Shown here: one piece after another, positions 37,876 to 47,600 of the stretch
How the letters are laid out: each line of letters starts with the position of its first letter
Numbering within the stretch: position 1 is the stretch's first letter
NCBI RefSeq assembly: GCF_013868415.1
Contig: NZ_JACEMT010000036.1
Coordinates: 28,640 to 92,639, forward strand
Direction: 5' to 3'
DNA from: Marinobacterium marinum
Lineage (GTDB): Bacteria > Pseudomonadota > Gammaproteobacteria > Pseudomonadales > Balneatricaceae
Length of the DNA stretch: 64,000 nucleotides
The notes under the pieces: model-generated
What the model saw: only the letters and a program-made list of their open reading frames with translations
Told to the model about the DNA's origin: nothing
Database searches by the model: none
Position numbers and translations under genes: made by a program

Positions 37876-39693
37876 CTAACCGCTCAACCGTGGCAGGTCC
37901 GTCCGCACCTGGTTGTTGAGCCGTATCAGTGTCAGGGGACCGGCAATGCCATCGGTTGTCAGCCCCTGCTGCTGCTGAAACGCCTTGACCTTCAGAAACA
38001 CCTCGGCATCGTACCGTGTCTTGGCCGGTGCGTTGATCCGACCGCCCCGCTGACGGTTCAGCTGCTCGGCCAGCCAGGCCACGCCTTCTCCCTGCGCACC
38101 CGGCCACAGCGGTTGGCGATACCCCGGTGGCGGCTGCCATAACAGCGTGAACTGTCCGCCCCACAACTGCTGCAATACGGCACGGGAAAGCCTGCGCTGT
38201 TCGGCGTTAACGGTTATCTCTGCCGAGTCCGGCGTCAGGGCGGTCAACAGTGCGGCATAGGGCGTACCTCCAGGCCTCAACGTGATTACGGCAGGACGAT
38301 CCAGCCGGTCCAACAAGGTCAGGTCGCCCTCCAGCGTCAGGCATCCCAACCCTTGGCGCTCCGCAAAGTCACATACCACAGGCTCCAGGCGCGGGTCATA
38401 TTCCCGTTGCCAGTATTGAAACAGCCCCACAAACGCCTGTACCTGTGCCAGATCCAAATCAGCAGGCGCCGGCCAGGCGTCGAGACGCTCCCAGCGATTG
38501 ACGACCTCCTCCCTATCAGGCGCCACCTCAGGTCCTCTGTCGGTGGGGGGCGGCTCAGATGCCGGACTGACACTCGGGCTTACGCTGCTCAAAACAGGAA
38601 CAGGATCAGCTACCGCCGCAGCAACCTCATTCACGGGCGCCAGCTTTTCCCAGGGAAACAGCTGGGCACGCAACGCCCGTCGTTCAGCGTCCGTCAGCAC
38701 CGATACCGGTTCGGGCCGCGCCTGCCCCGGCAGCCATGAGGGCCACTCCCACTGCCCGGCAAACAGCATGGATGCCGCCAGCCCTGCGCCCCACCCCAGC
38801 AGACCAACCAGCAAGGCCGGTAGCAGCCAAACGTAAAGCGAGCGGGAACGCTGCAGCGTCTGATTCGGGGTATCAACCTGCCCCAATACCTCACGCGCCG
38901 CCTTCTCAAGCGTATGCACACTGACCTCGTTACGGGTTTGCACATAGGTCCCCAGCAGGGCCCGATCACAGATCTGATTGACGACCCTCGGCAACCCGCC
39001 CGACAGCCGGTACAGGTATTTCAGTGTTGCCGGGGGAAAGACCGGACGGCGTAGCCCCGCGACCTGCAAACGATGGTGGATGTAGTGCGGCAGGTCGGAT
39101 TCGGATAAGGGGCCCAAGTGAAAACGAGCACTGATGCGCTGTGACAGTTGGCGTAAATCATCCTGGGCCAGACGCGCCAGCAATTCTGGCTGCCCGATCA
39201 AGACCACCTTGAGCAGCTTGGCGTCACTGGTTTCCAGGTTGGTCAGCAAACGCAACTGCTCCAGCGACTCGAATGGCAACTGCTGGGCTTCATCAATGAT
39301 CAGCAGGGTACTGCGCCCCGCCCCGTACTGTTGCAACAGATAACGGTAGATACGGTCACACAGCGCCTTCATGGAAGGCTCAGTCGTACCGGGCGGATTC
39401 AAACCGAGTTCGTCACACACCGACTGCAGTAGTTCCAGTGGCTGCAGGTGAGGATTAAGGATCAAAGCGAAATCGGTCGTGTCAGGCAACTGCTCAATCA
39501 AGCGCCGCGACAAGGTCGTTTTTCCGGTGCCGACCTCGCCGGTCAACAGAATAAATCCTCCATCCGCCTCGATACCATATAACAGATGAGACAAGGCATC
39601 TTCATGCTGTTCACTCATATAGAGATAACGCGGATTCGGCGCGATTGAAAAGGGTGGTTCACGCAAACCAAAGTATTCACAGTACATATACAT
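37876..39693 (-). CDS. gspA: ATPase GspA/ExeA with peptidoglycan-binding domain
   Basis: AAA-type ATPase of 605 residues that with GspB remodels peptidoglycan for secretin assembly. The start FGLREPPFSIAPNPRYLYMS is the ExeA hallmark. Walker A is GEVGTGKTT near residue 52, Walker B LLIIDEAQQL near 131, and QRISARFHLGPL near 185 is the sensor region. One transmembrane helix lies near residue 282 (LYVWLLPALLVGLLGWGAGL). The C terminus from residue 545 is a PG_binding_1 domain (DAEVFLKVKAFQQQQGLTTDG), preceded by a cysteine-peptidase-like C39 linker seen in long ExeA proteins. It is transcribed divergently from the VpsR-like gene across 220 bp. Confidence 0.92.
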   Translation of the reverse strand: MYMYCEYFGLREPPFSIAPNPRYLYMSEQHEDALSHLLYGIEADGGFILLTGEVGTGKTTLSRRLIEQLPDTTDFALILNPHLQPLELLQSVCDELGLNPPGTTEPSMKALCDRIYRYLLQQYGAGRSTLLIIDEAQQLPFESLEQLRLLTNLETSDAKLLKVVLIGQPELLARLAQDDLRQLSQRISARFHLGPLSESDLPHYIHHRLQVAGLRRPVFPPATLKYLYRLSGGLPRVVNQICDRALLGTYVQTRNEVSVHTLEKAAREVLGQVDTPNQTLQRSRSLYVWLLPALLVGLLGWGAGLAASMLFAGQWEWPSWLPGQARPEPVSVLTDAERRALRAQLFPWEKLAPVNEVAAAVADPVPVLSSVSPSVSPASEPPPTDRGPEVAPDREEVVNRWERLDAWPAPADLDLAQVQAFVGLFQYWQREYDPRLEPVVCDFAERQGLGCLTLEGDLTLLDRLDRPAVITLRPGGTPYAALLTALTPDSAEITVNAEQRRLSRAVLQQLWGGQFTLLWQPPPGYRQPLWPGAQGEGVAWLAEQLNRQRGGRINAPAKTRYDAEVFLKVKAFQQQQGLTTDGIAGPLTLIRLNNQVRTDLPRLSG

Positions 39694-39913
39694 GCCCGCC
39701 CGCCGATTGCCAACCTGAGTTAACTATAGTGGCTTTTAGTCGGGACAACAGAGCATTCAGGCTGTAATAATCATGAATCAACATGAATATAATGCAGCAT
39801 TTCAAACGTTTGATTGATTATTAATACAGCCGCTCTGTGCCAAGTATGACTACAATTTTCATTAGTGTAGCCCAAGCTCTGAACCGGGTTGTAAACCAAC
39901 CGAGGTGGCACCG

Positions 39914-41323
39914 ATGAATATGACCCACACCAAGGAGCGCCCTTATCCAGAGACGGAACGAGCCCTGCTGATGATCGACCTGTCCAGCCGCCCCCACCCG
40001 GAATTGTCCCCGGCGGGGTTTCGAGGCTGGCACTTGCATGTCGCCACCAGTCTGGCGGAAGCGGAAAGCCTGTTGCAGATCGAGCCCTTTATCGTTGGGC
40101 TGGCCTGCTTTGACTGGAACGATGATGCCCACAATGAAGCTCTGATCCATTTTTTCCAGCAGCACCATCAGATTGCCTGGATCGCCGCCATCTGGCCCGA
40201 ACAGCTGCAGGATGTCGGCTTGCGCCGCATGCTGTTCGAGAACTTCTATGACTACTGCTCATTACCGCTGGGCGACAATATGGAGCACTTGTCGATCATT
40301 CTGGGGCACGCCTATGGCCTCTACCACCTGCAGCATATCGAAAGCCGCAAGCTGGAAAGCGATGCGCCCTTCGAAATGGTCGGCGCCAGCCCCTTGATGC
40401 TGGATATTTTCGAACAAATCCGCAAAGTAGCCAAAACGGATGCCGCCGTACTGATCACCGGCGAAAGCGGCACCGGCAAGGAGCTGATAGCCCGCGCCAT
40501 TCATCAGCGCTCAAGCCGCCGCAACCATCCGTTTATCCCGGTCAACTGCGGTGCACTGCCGGAAAGCCTGATCCAGTCAGAGCTGTTCGGCTATGAAAAA
40601 GGTGCCTTTACGGGAGCCAGCCAGCGCCGCCTGGGACGCATTGAGGCGGCCCACCAGGGCTCACTGTTTCTCGATGAAGTCGGTGACCTGGCAGCCAACC
40701 TGCAGGCACACCTGCTGCGTTTCCTGCAGGAAGGAACTATCGAGCGCCTGGGCTCCAATCAAAGTCTGGAAATTAATACTCGCGTTATCGCGGCCACCAA
40801 TATCGATCTGGAGACCGCTGTAAAAGAAGGACGCTTTCGCGAAGATCTGTTTTACCGGCTCAGCGTCCTGAATATCCGGGTACCGGCTCTGCGTGATCGC
40901 GGCGCCGACAAGGAACTGCTGGCCCGCTTCTTCTTTAACAAGTTTGCCAGTGACCACAAGGGACAGCTCAAGGGCTTCACACAAGAAGCCATCAACGCCA
41001 TCAATCGACATACCTGGCCCGGTAATGTACGCGAGATGATCAACCGCGTCCGGCGCGGCATGATCATGAGCGACAACCACATGATCACCCCTCAAGACCT
41101 GAACCTGGAAACCGACTCTCTGCCGCTGACACCCGGAGAAAACCTCAAAACGCTGGAAGAAGCACGCGCCGAAGCAGAGCGCACCGTCATCGAGCATACG
41201 CTCTCACAATGCCGGCATAATGTTTCCAAGGCTGCCAAAGTACTGGATGTTTCGCGCGTCACACTCTATCGCATGATTGAAAAACATCACCTGCACCACC
41301 ACAAGGACTCCACGCCTCACTAA
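39914..41323 (+). CDS. VpsR-like sigma-54-dependent transcriptional activator
   Basis: A 469-residue bacterial enhancer-binding protein. The N-terminal receiver-like domain lacks a normal phospho-aspartate pocket, and its end (FYDYCSLPLGDNMEHLSIILGHAYGLYHL) is typical of the VpsR family. The AAA+ domain has Walker A GESGTGKE near residue 185, the sigma-54 contact loop GAFTGA near 233, and Walker B GSLFLDEVGD near 252. A Fis-type helix-turn-helix closes the protein (NVSKAAKVLDVSRVTLYRMIEK). VpsR of Vibrio cholerae binds c-di-GMP and controls exopolysaccharide and type II secretion; the same link here is an inference. ATG at 39914 follows GAGGTG; an upstream GTG at 39905 is less likely. Confidence 0.92.
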   Translation: MNMTHTKERPYPETERALLMIDLSSRPHPELSPAGFRGWHLHVATSLAEAESLLQIEPFIVGLACFDWNDDAHNEALIHFFQQHHQIAWIAAIWPEQLQDVGLRRMLFENFYDYCSLPLGDNMEHLSIILGHAYGLYHLQHIESRKLESDAPFEMVGASPLMLDIFEQIRKVAKTDAAVLITGESGTGKELIARAIHQRSSRRNHPFIPVNCGALPESLIQSELFGYEKGAFTGASQRRLGRIEAAHQGSLFLDEVGDLAANLQAHLLRFLQEGTIERLGSNQSLEINTRVIAATNIDLETAVKEGRFREDLFYRLSVLNIRVPALRDRGADKELLARFFFNKFASDHKGQLKGFTQEAINAINRHTWPGNVREMINRVRRGMIMSDNHMITPQDLNLETDSLPLTPGENLKTLEEARAEAERTVIEHTLSQCRHNVSKAAKVLDVSRVTLYRMIEKHHLHHHKDSTPH

Positions 41324-42182
41324 ACCTCCATGACTGAGCCGCCCCCGCTCGGTCAGTGTTGCCCCTGGCTTACAATCTATCCCTGCATTGCTCGTAAAAA
41401 TACCACCAAAGACGACATAACAAATTGATATTATTGAAAACTTCGTTTTATGGTCCAATATCTGCTGGATGCTTTAGACCAAGGCGAGGTGGCTGCCATG
41501 AAGCATTTACGCAAGGCTTTTGCTCATCACCGATTCATCAGGCGTGGACCTGAAGCCTCCAGGGTGCCAAACGAACCCCAGACCACACCCAACGCCACAA
41601 CGGCGGCTCATGAGGCGGCCAGGGTTTCACCGCCCTGGTCTCGATACAAACCGGCTTTTACAACTGAACCCGATACTCCTCCCGGGTTCATTACCCTGTG
41701 GGACGAAACCGATCGTATGACACAGCATCCCGACACCACCCCTTCCGCCTGAAAGCAGCTGAAATGAATAAAATCCCACACATATATAGCAAAATGATCT
41801 AAAATATTTTTCCTCCCGATTTACCCACGATCTGTTAATAAAACGAAACATTGATTTTAGCCTGTGTCTTTAAAACTGGCACACACTCCAGTCCAATATA
41901 AATAAAACTGTTTCATAGACTAAACATAAATCTATTATTATCCCCAGGACTGTAACAATAATGAATCAGTTTTCATTTATGTACGCTGGCTGAATCAAAT
42001 TACCCGCCTTAACTCCCGTTTTTATGCTTGTTATGATCCGCTCCCAACATTCATTGTTAAACACCTTTTACATACGACAAACGTCTTAATCCGAAAACGC
42101 CCCCTGACATAAACCGGGCGACTCGGCATCCGCCACCCCCCCATGGCCGATTATTTTATTTCATGATATTCAGGAGACATCT
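41324..42182. other. 859 bp region before the metalloprotease gene
   Basis: Begins with an inverted repeat (41331-41339 with 41347-41355) after the VpsR-like gene, without a U tract. It holds one possible small gene (41498-41752). The second half (41760-42080) is very AT-rich with many TTTT/AAAA runs and no recognisable gene, as expected for a long regulatory region. The start of the protease gene has a clear AGGAG at about 42172. No sigma-54 -24/-12 pair was found with certainty. Confidence 0.5.
41498..41752 (+). CDS. Possible small basic/proline-rich protein
   Basis: An 84-residue frame from ATG 41498 preceded by GAGGTGG five bases upstream, very like the start region of the VpsR-like gene. 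The product is basic at first (MKHLRKAFAHHRFIRRG), then rich in Pro, Thr and Ala, and ends in TQHPDTTPSA. There is no signal peptide, membrane helix or known domain. The ribosome-binding site speaks for a gene; the low complexity and lack of any family speak against. Confidence 0.3.
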   Translation: MKHLRKAFAHHRFIRRGPEASRVPNEPQTTPNATTAAHEAARVSPPWSRYKPAFTTEPDTPPGFITLWDETDRMTQHPDTTPSA

Positions 42183-44576
42183 ATGCGCCTTAACCGGCCT
42201 CTTGTTGCTCGTTCATTGATAACCGCCAGTCTCACCGCAGCGCTGGGCACTCTGACGCCCAGCATTGCCACTGCATCGCCTTCTTTACACGCTGCACCAG
42301 CAGCCCATGCCGCCACCTCGACAACTGACGAGGCACGGCAGCAAGCCTTTGGCCATACCCAAGCACTGATTGCCCTGCAAAAACGCTGGTCACAGGCCCA
42401 CGGCAACGCAAAAGCACGGCTGCACGAGCAACTGATCACCAAGGCCGAAGAACGTCGCGCCACCCTGCAAGCCCTGGTTGAGCAACACCCGGCCATCATT
42501 AACAGCGCTGCGATTCCTGCCCGTAAACAGGCAGGCCTGCCGGCTGATGTACTGTCTCTGCTGGAACAGGAGGTCGAGCTGCAGGGCACCCTGGAAGTCT
42601 TCTACGAAGACCGCCCCGACGGCTCTCATCGCCTGCGCCATTTTGTGAAAACACCTTTTGGTGAACGTTTCAGGATCCACCCCGGAAAACGTACCCCCGC
42701 GTTGAAACAGGGTGATGAAGCCATCATCCGTGGTGTGCTGCTGGCACCGGACCCTCAGGACGACACGCTGAACGATGGCAGCATTGCCGCATCAGAAACC
42801 ACATTGATGCTTGCAGCCGGCAGTGAAAGCACCAGCAGTGGCACGCTGGCCGCCAACTCTGACACCTTCGGCAAGCAGTCCACTCTGATCGTGAATATCA
42901 ATTTTGCCGACAATACCGACCAGCCCTGGACGGTCGCTCAGGCCGACAGCATGGTGTTTGGCACCGTCGATCAGTTCATGCGCGAAAACTCGTTTGGCCA
43001 GACCTGGCTTGAAGGCCAGGTAACCCCCTGGCTGACTCTTCCCGTCAGTCAGGCTTCCTGTGATACCACCGCCATTCTGGATGCAGCCAAGGCCGCCGCA
43101 ACCGACGCCGGTTATGACCTGAATGCCTATAACCGCCGCATCTTCGCTATGCCCTATGTATCGTCCTGCCCGTTTTCCGGTGTAGGCTCTGTTGGCGGCA
43201 GTCCGTCCTCCACGCTGATCAACGGCTCCATGGACTTGTATACCCTGGCCCATGAACTGGGCCATAACCTGGGCCTGTACCATGCTCACTCACTGGACTG
43301 CGGCGACGCTTCGATCGGTACCGACTGCACTGCAAGCGAGTACGGCGACAGTGTTGATATCATGGGACAAAGCCAGGGGCACTTCAGCGCCTACCAGAAA
43401 GAACGCCTGGGCTGGCTCGACAGCAGTCAGCTGCACACGGTGACCAGCAGCGGACTGTACGACCTTGAGCCCTATGCCGATGCTCAGGGAACCGGTATCA
43501 AGGCTCTGAAAATACCCAAGGGTATCGACAGCGCTTCCGGCAAACCAAGCTGGTACTACCTGGAATATCGTCAGGCACAGGGATTCGACAGCATTTTCCA
43601 AAACAACACCAATCTGCAGAATGGCGTGGTTCTGCGCACCGGTGTAGAAGACCGTGGCGATACCAGCTTCCTGCTCGATATGACGCCCAACAGTGCAACA
43701 TCCAGCTATGCCGATCGTCAGGACCCGGCGCTGGAAACAGGCCTGGTGTTTAATGACCCAGAAGCCAGTCTCGCCCTGGCCACCGAATGGGTCGACGGCA
43801 ATATCGCCAGCGTCAATGTCCAGCTGGACGGCGAAGTGACTATCCCTCAGTGTGTTCCCGCCAACCCCAAACTCAGCGTAACGCCCGGTGAAAGTGCCTG
43901 GGTGCCCGCAGGTACCCGCGTGACCTACACCCTCACCCTGACCAATCAGGACAGCCCTGAGTGTGCCGCCAACAGCTTCGCTCTTGGCAAACAGGTCCCA
44001 TCCGGCTGGAGCAGCAGCCTTGCGCAGACCGCGCTGACACTGCAGCCTGGTGAGAGTGCAGAGACCACGCTGAACGTCACCTCAAGCAGCAGCGCCATTG
44101 ACGGTTTCTATACAATCGATATCAATGCCGATGCCAATGGATATGGCACCCGTCACCAGGTAACCTATGTTGTCGATAACCCGGTTATCGAGACCACTGA
44201 TCCGACTGACCCCGTCGAGCCGGTTGATCCTGTAGAACCGGTGGAGCCCAACCAGTCACCCGTGGCCAACAACGACAGCGCCGCCACGGCTGCCGATACC
44301 CCCGTGGTGATCGACACCCTGGCCAATGATTATGACCCTGAAGGCAGTGCCTTGAAGATCGTCAGCTTCACTCAGGGCAGCAAGGGTACTGTACGTCTCA
44401 ACGCCAATGGCACATTGACTTATACCCCGGGCAAACCCTTCAAGAAGGATGACAGTTTCAGCTATACCATTTCGGATGGCGAAAAGACTGCCAGCGCACA
44501 AGTCTATGTGCAGCGGCTTGCCAACAGTTCAAGCACTACCACTTCCGGCAATAAGGGTAAGGGGAACAACAAGTAA
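42183..44576 (+). CDS. Secreted M11-like metalloprotease with C-terminal adhesion-type domain
   Basis: A 797-residue exported protein. The signal peptide is MRLNRPLVARSLITASLTAAL with likely cleavage near TASPS. The catalytic zinc site HELGHNLGLYH is at residues 357-367, and VDIMGQSQGHFSAYQKERLGWL about 30 residues later supports a gametolysin/M11-type peptidase. Residues 560-660 resemble a NEW3-type Ig-like domain (LSVTPGESAWVPAGTRVTYTLTLTN). A linker of DP-V-EP repeats near 682 leads to a tandem-95/VCBS-like domain (PVANNDSAATAADTPVVIDTLANDYDPEG read as its core). It lies inside the type II secretion locus next to gspA and the regulator, so it is a likely type II substrate. A strong hairpin terminator follows. 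Confidence 0.88.
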   Translation: MRLNRPLVARSLITASLTAALGTLTPSIATASPSLHAAPAAHAATSTTDEARQQAFGHTQALIALQKRWSQAHGNAKARLHEQLITKAEERRATLQALVEQHPAIINSAAIPARKQAGLPADVLSLLEQEVELQGTLEVFYEDRPDGSHRLRHFVKTPFGERFRIHPGKRTPALKQGDEAIIRGVLLAPDPQDDTLNDGSIAASETTLMLAAGSESTSSGTLAANSDTFGKQSTLIVNINFADNTDQPWTVAQADSMVFGTVDQFMRENSFGQTWLEGQVTPWLTLPVSQASCDTTAILDAAKAAATDAGYDLNAYNRRIFAMPYVSSCPFSGVGSVGGSPSSTLINGSMDLYTLAHELGHNLGLYHAHSLDCGDASIGTDCTASEYGDSVDIMGQSQGHFSAYQKERLGWLDSSQLHTVTSSGLYDLEPYADAQGTGIKALKIPKGIDSASGKPSWYYLEYRQAQGFDSIFQNNTNLQNGVVLRTGVEDRGDTSFLLDMTPNSATSSYADRQDPALETGLVFNDPEASLALATEWVDGNIASVNVQLDGEVTIPQCVPANPKLSVTPGESAWVPAGTRVTYTLTLTNQDSPECAANSFALGKQVPSGWSSSLAQTALTLQPGESAETTLNVTSSSSAIDGFYTIDINADANGYGTRHQVTYVVDNPVIETTDPTDPVEPVDPVEPVEPNQSPVANNDSAATAADTPVVIDTLANDYDPEGSALKIVSFTQGSKGTVRLNANGTLTYTPGKPFKKDDSFSYTISDGEKTASAQVYVQRLANSSSTTTSGNKGKGNNK

Positions 44577-44594
44577 CCCTGCCCTTCATAAACT

Positions 44595-44630
44595 GACAGG
44601 CCGCAGCGGATTGCTCCGCTGCGGCCTGTC
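44595..44630. terminator. Bidirectional hairpin between convergent genes
   Basis: A perfect 16-bp inverted repeat (44595-44610 and 44615-44630) with a TTGC loop lies between the metalloprotease and the convergent large secreted-protein gene. After it on the plus strand comes CCTCTTC, a poor U tract, so it may act mainly as an mRNA 3'-end stabiliser. It is placed to serve both transcripts. Confidence 0.75.
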
Positions 44631-44649
44631 CCTCTTCAAGGGCTAGTGC

Positions 44650-47600
44650 CTAGTCACCGTTGGTGTATGGGCACAGCATGTTGTTGTTATAGCTATCCAA
44701 TATACCGGCCAATTCTTTGGCAGTCTGAGCCAAAGCCTTGTTCGGTCCTTTCGGTTTATTCAGATAGTCACCGGTGCCGGTGAAGTTGATATCAGCCAAC
44801 AGCTGCTCGGCAGCCATTTTGGCGTCCATCAGCTCCGGACAGGTACCGGCTGCAGCAGCCAGGTTCAGCTGTACCGCCATCAGCTGGGAAGCCAGAGCAT
44901 ACGCCGCATCATTGGCTTTCTTACGACCATCGCCAACTGCAAACGGGTCCTGGTAGTCACGTTTGTCGAGGATGTCGACACCCACGGCACACTGAGTGAC
45001 TTCCATTTCCGGATGCAGGAAGATCGGCAGGAATTCATCCAGAATGTTGTAGAACTCCGGATCGGTCATCCAGCGATCATACTGGTTGCCCTTGCCGTCA
45101 CAACTGGTCCAGTTTTTCCAGAAGCCGATGGTGTGGGCCTTGCCACCTGGAGGCGGTGTATTGTCCACATCAAACTGCTCGGTTTCACCGGCACTCAGCG
45201 TAAAGGCGGCACATTCACCCATGTAGTCCTCGCCCTGGTGCCACGGATACCAGACCAGAGGCCCATCCTGACTACTGCCGGTCAACATCCAGCCTGGCTG
45301 AACATCAAGCTCGCAGAACTCGTACTCATCCGGTACCAGTTTGGCCATGCCATCGACATTCAGACATACACTCGGATCGGCACCGTCAAGGCAGCTGAAG
45401 GCTGCAAAGCCGGTGATCGGGTCTGTAGTGCCCTGAGCGACAGCACTGCCGCCGTGCAGGATCTGGAAGTCAAAGGCCGGATACATGCCATTCGGCGCCA
45501 TGCCGGATACGGTTTTCAGCACTTCCGCCATGCCACGCTTGGTGTTTTCGAACGTACAGGTGACGTATTCGCCCGGTTGCACGTTGAAGACGGCCATATG
45601 ATCAACACCTTCACTATCCATCACCTTGCTTTCCTCACAGGTGATATTGGTCAGGTCCCAACCCTCAGGCACCGTTTCTTCACTGGTGTACTGGGCTTCC
45701 ATGACGATTACACCATCTTCCTGAGTGAACGCCTGCACCGCCAGATATTCAGGCATGCCGGGCAAAGAGCCGCCATGTCCGATACTGCCTGACAGATCGC
45801 CTTCAAACGTGAAGTCACCTTCGGCGCCTGCCGGTACGGTGTGTTTGACCAGCTTGATCCAGGCCTTGCTCACGTTGGTGTAGTAGCACTGCACCAGCTC
45901 GCCATCATCGATGCTGACGGATATGGCACCACTGCCCAGATCAACCTGAGTCGTGTTGCCGTCCACTTCATGCGGGTCCTCACATGACAGCTCGGTCAGA
46001 TCCCAGTCCGCCGGGATGGTTTCGGCAATGTTGTAGACACCTGCCTCAAGACCCACAAACGTCTGGCTGGCGACATATTCGCCTTCAGTCATGGTCATCA
46101 GCGAGAACACGCGATCACCGGTATAATCGAAGGTGCCCAGACCGCCATAGGTCCGTTTATGTACGATCAAACGACCAGGAGCGGCACGTTTGGTGTTCAC
46201 GTACGTACAGGTCACCTCTTCACCGGCATTCAGGTTGATGGTCGCCATGTTTTCAAACTCGAGAACCCCCTGGTCCTCATCAAGACAGGAAACATGAGTC
46301 AAACCGAACAGGTCCGGCATACCGCTTTCTTCGACCGTATAGGTCCCCGGCATCAGTCCATCGAAGGTTTCACTTTGCTGATCCCCCGGATTGGCATCCG
46401 AGAATTCCCAGCTGCCACCGGCAAGTGCTGCATTGAAATCATAGCCATCGACATTATCGCCACCGGAGAACAGGAAGGCGCCACTCAGATCCAGGAAGGA
46501 GCTGCCCTGTATTTCCTTCACAATAATGATTTTGGCCAGTCGAGTGTTTTCGAATTGGCACATGTAGGTGTAACCGGCACTATCCGGCAAATCAACGGTG
46601 AACAGGCAGCTGCCTGCTTCTTCATCCGCACCATCACCCGATACGCCGGTCAATACCCAGCCTTCCGGTATGTTGATTTCCTCAATGGTGTATTCACCCT
46701 CAAACAGGGCGACGGGCTCGCCGTCCACCAGGAACTGTGCATTACCGTCACCATCAGACACCGCTTCAACACCGGCACCCAGGCCTGGGCCTGTCAGCAG
46801 GAAGCTGAAGCCTGCCGGGCTTTCGGTATCCGGCACGGTGACCTTGATGGCCATGGCAGAAGCCGGTTCAGCCTGGTTGTCGAAGGTGACAGCACCCTCA
46901 CAGCTGGGCAGATAGATCTCGGCATACTGGTCCTGATCCATACTGAAGCCATCGGAACCGGACACTTCGACCACTCGGTAGGTGGAATCCGGATCAAGCC
47001 CCGCGACAACAGCATGGTTCTCCTGCTGTCCCGGACCAAAGCTGATCTGGACACCCTCTTCCACCAGCACATCCGGTCCATCTGTCAGGCGATAGACATC
47101 AAAGGTGAACGTGGCACTTTCACCTTCGTCCAGCATCAAGTCGATGGTTTTGTGGATGGTCAGACTGACGGTCGGGTCATCCGAGAACGTCACTTTGGCA
47201 TCGGCCACCAGCGGCTCGCCGGCATCCGAAGCCATCAGTGTTGCCACATCAGGCAACTCACCGTAACTGTCGACCGGCTCATCCAGATAGATGGTCTGGC
47301 GTAACTGAACACTGCCACTGGTGCTTTGCTCACCCGAATTCCAGGCAACCTCTCCAGTCGTCATTTCACCGGCATAGCCGTTCAGGAAGCTGCCAATCGG
47401 AGCACCTTCAAACGCAACGGTATACTGATAACCGGCCCCGTCATCAGCCATCGGGCCAATCAGGTCTGTAATCACCGCCGTATTGTTGGTGACATTACCG
47501 CTGGGCTGAATATCGGCTGTAGCAGTCGCTTCCTTGTTGCCAGGTACTTCAATCACGTCCTCACCGACCACAACCTCATAGGTGGCCACGGCGATATCAT

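Noticed and set aside
41877..41891. Sigma-54 promoter (TGGCACACACTCCAG) upstream of the metalloprotease
   Set aside because: The -24 half TGGCAC is good, but the -12 half lacks the required TGC/TTGCA, so the pair is not convincing.
46159..47304. A 381-codon open frame on the plus strand opposite the large secreted-protein gene
   Set aside because: It is antisense to a long gene with clear domains, has no ribosome-binding site and no family sequence; GC-biased genes give such shadows.
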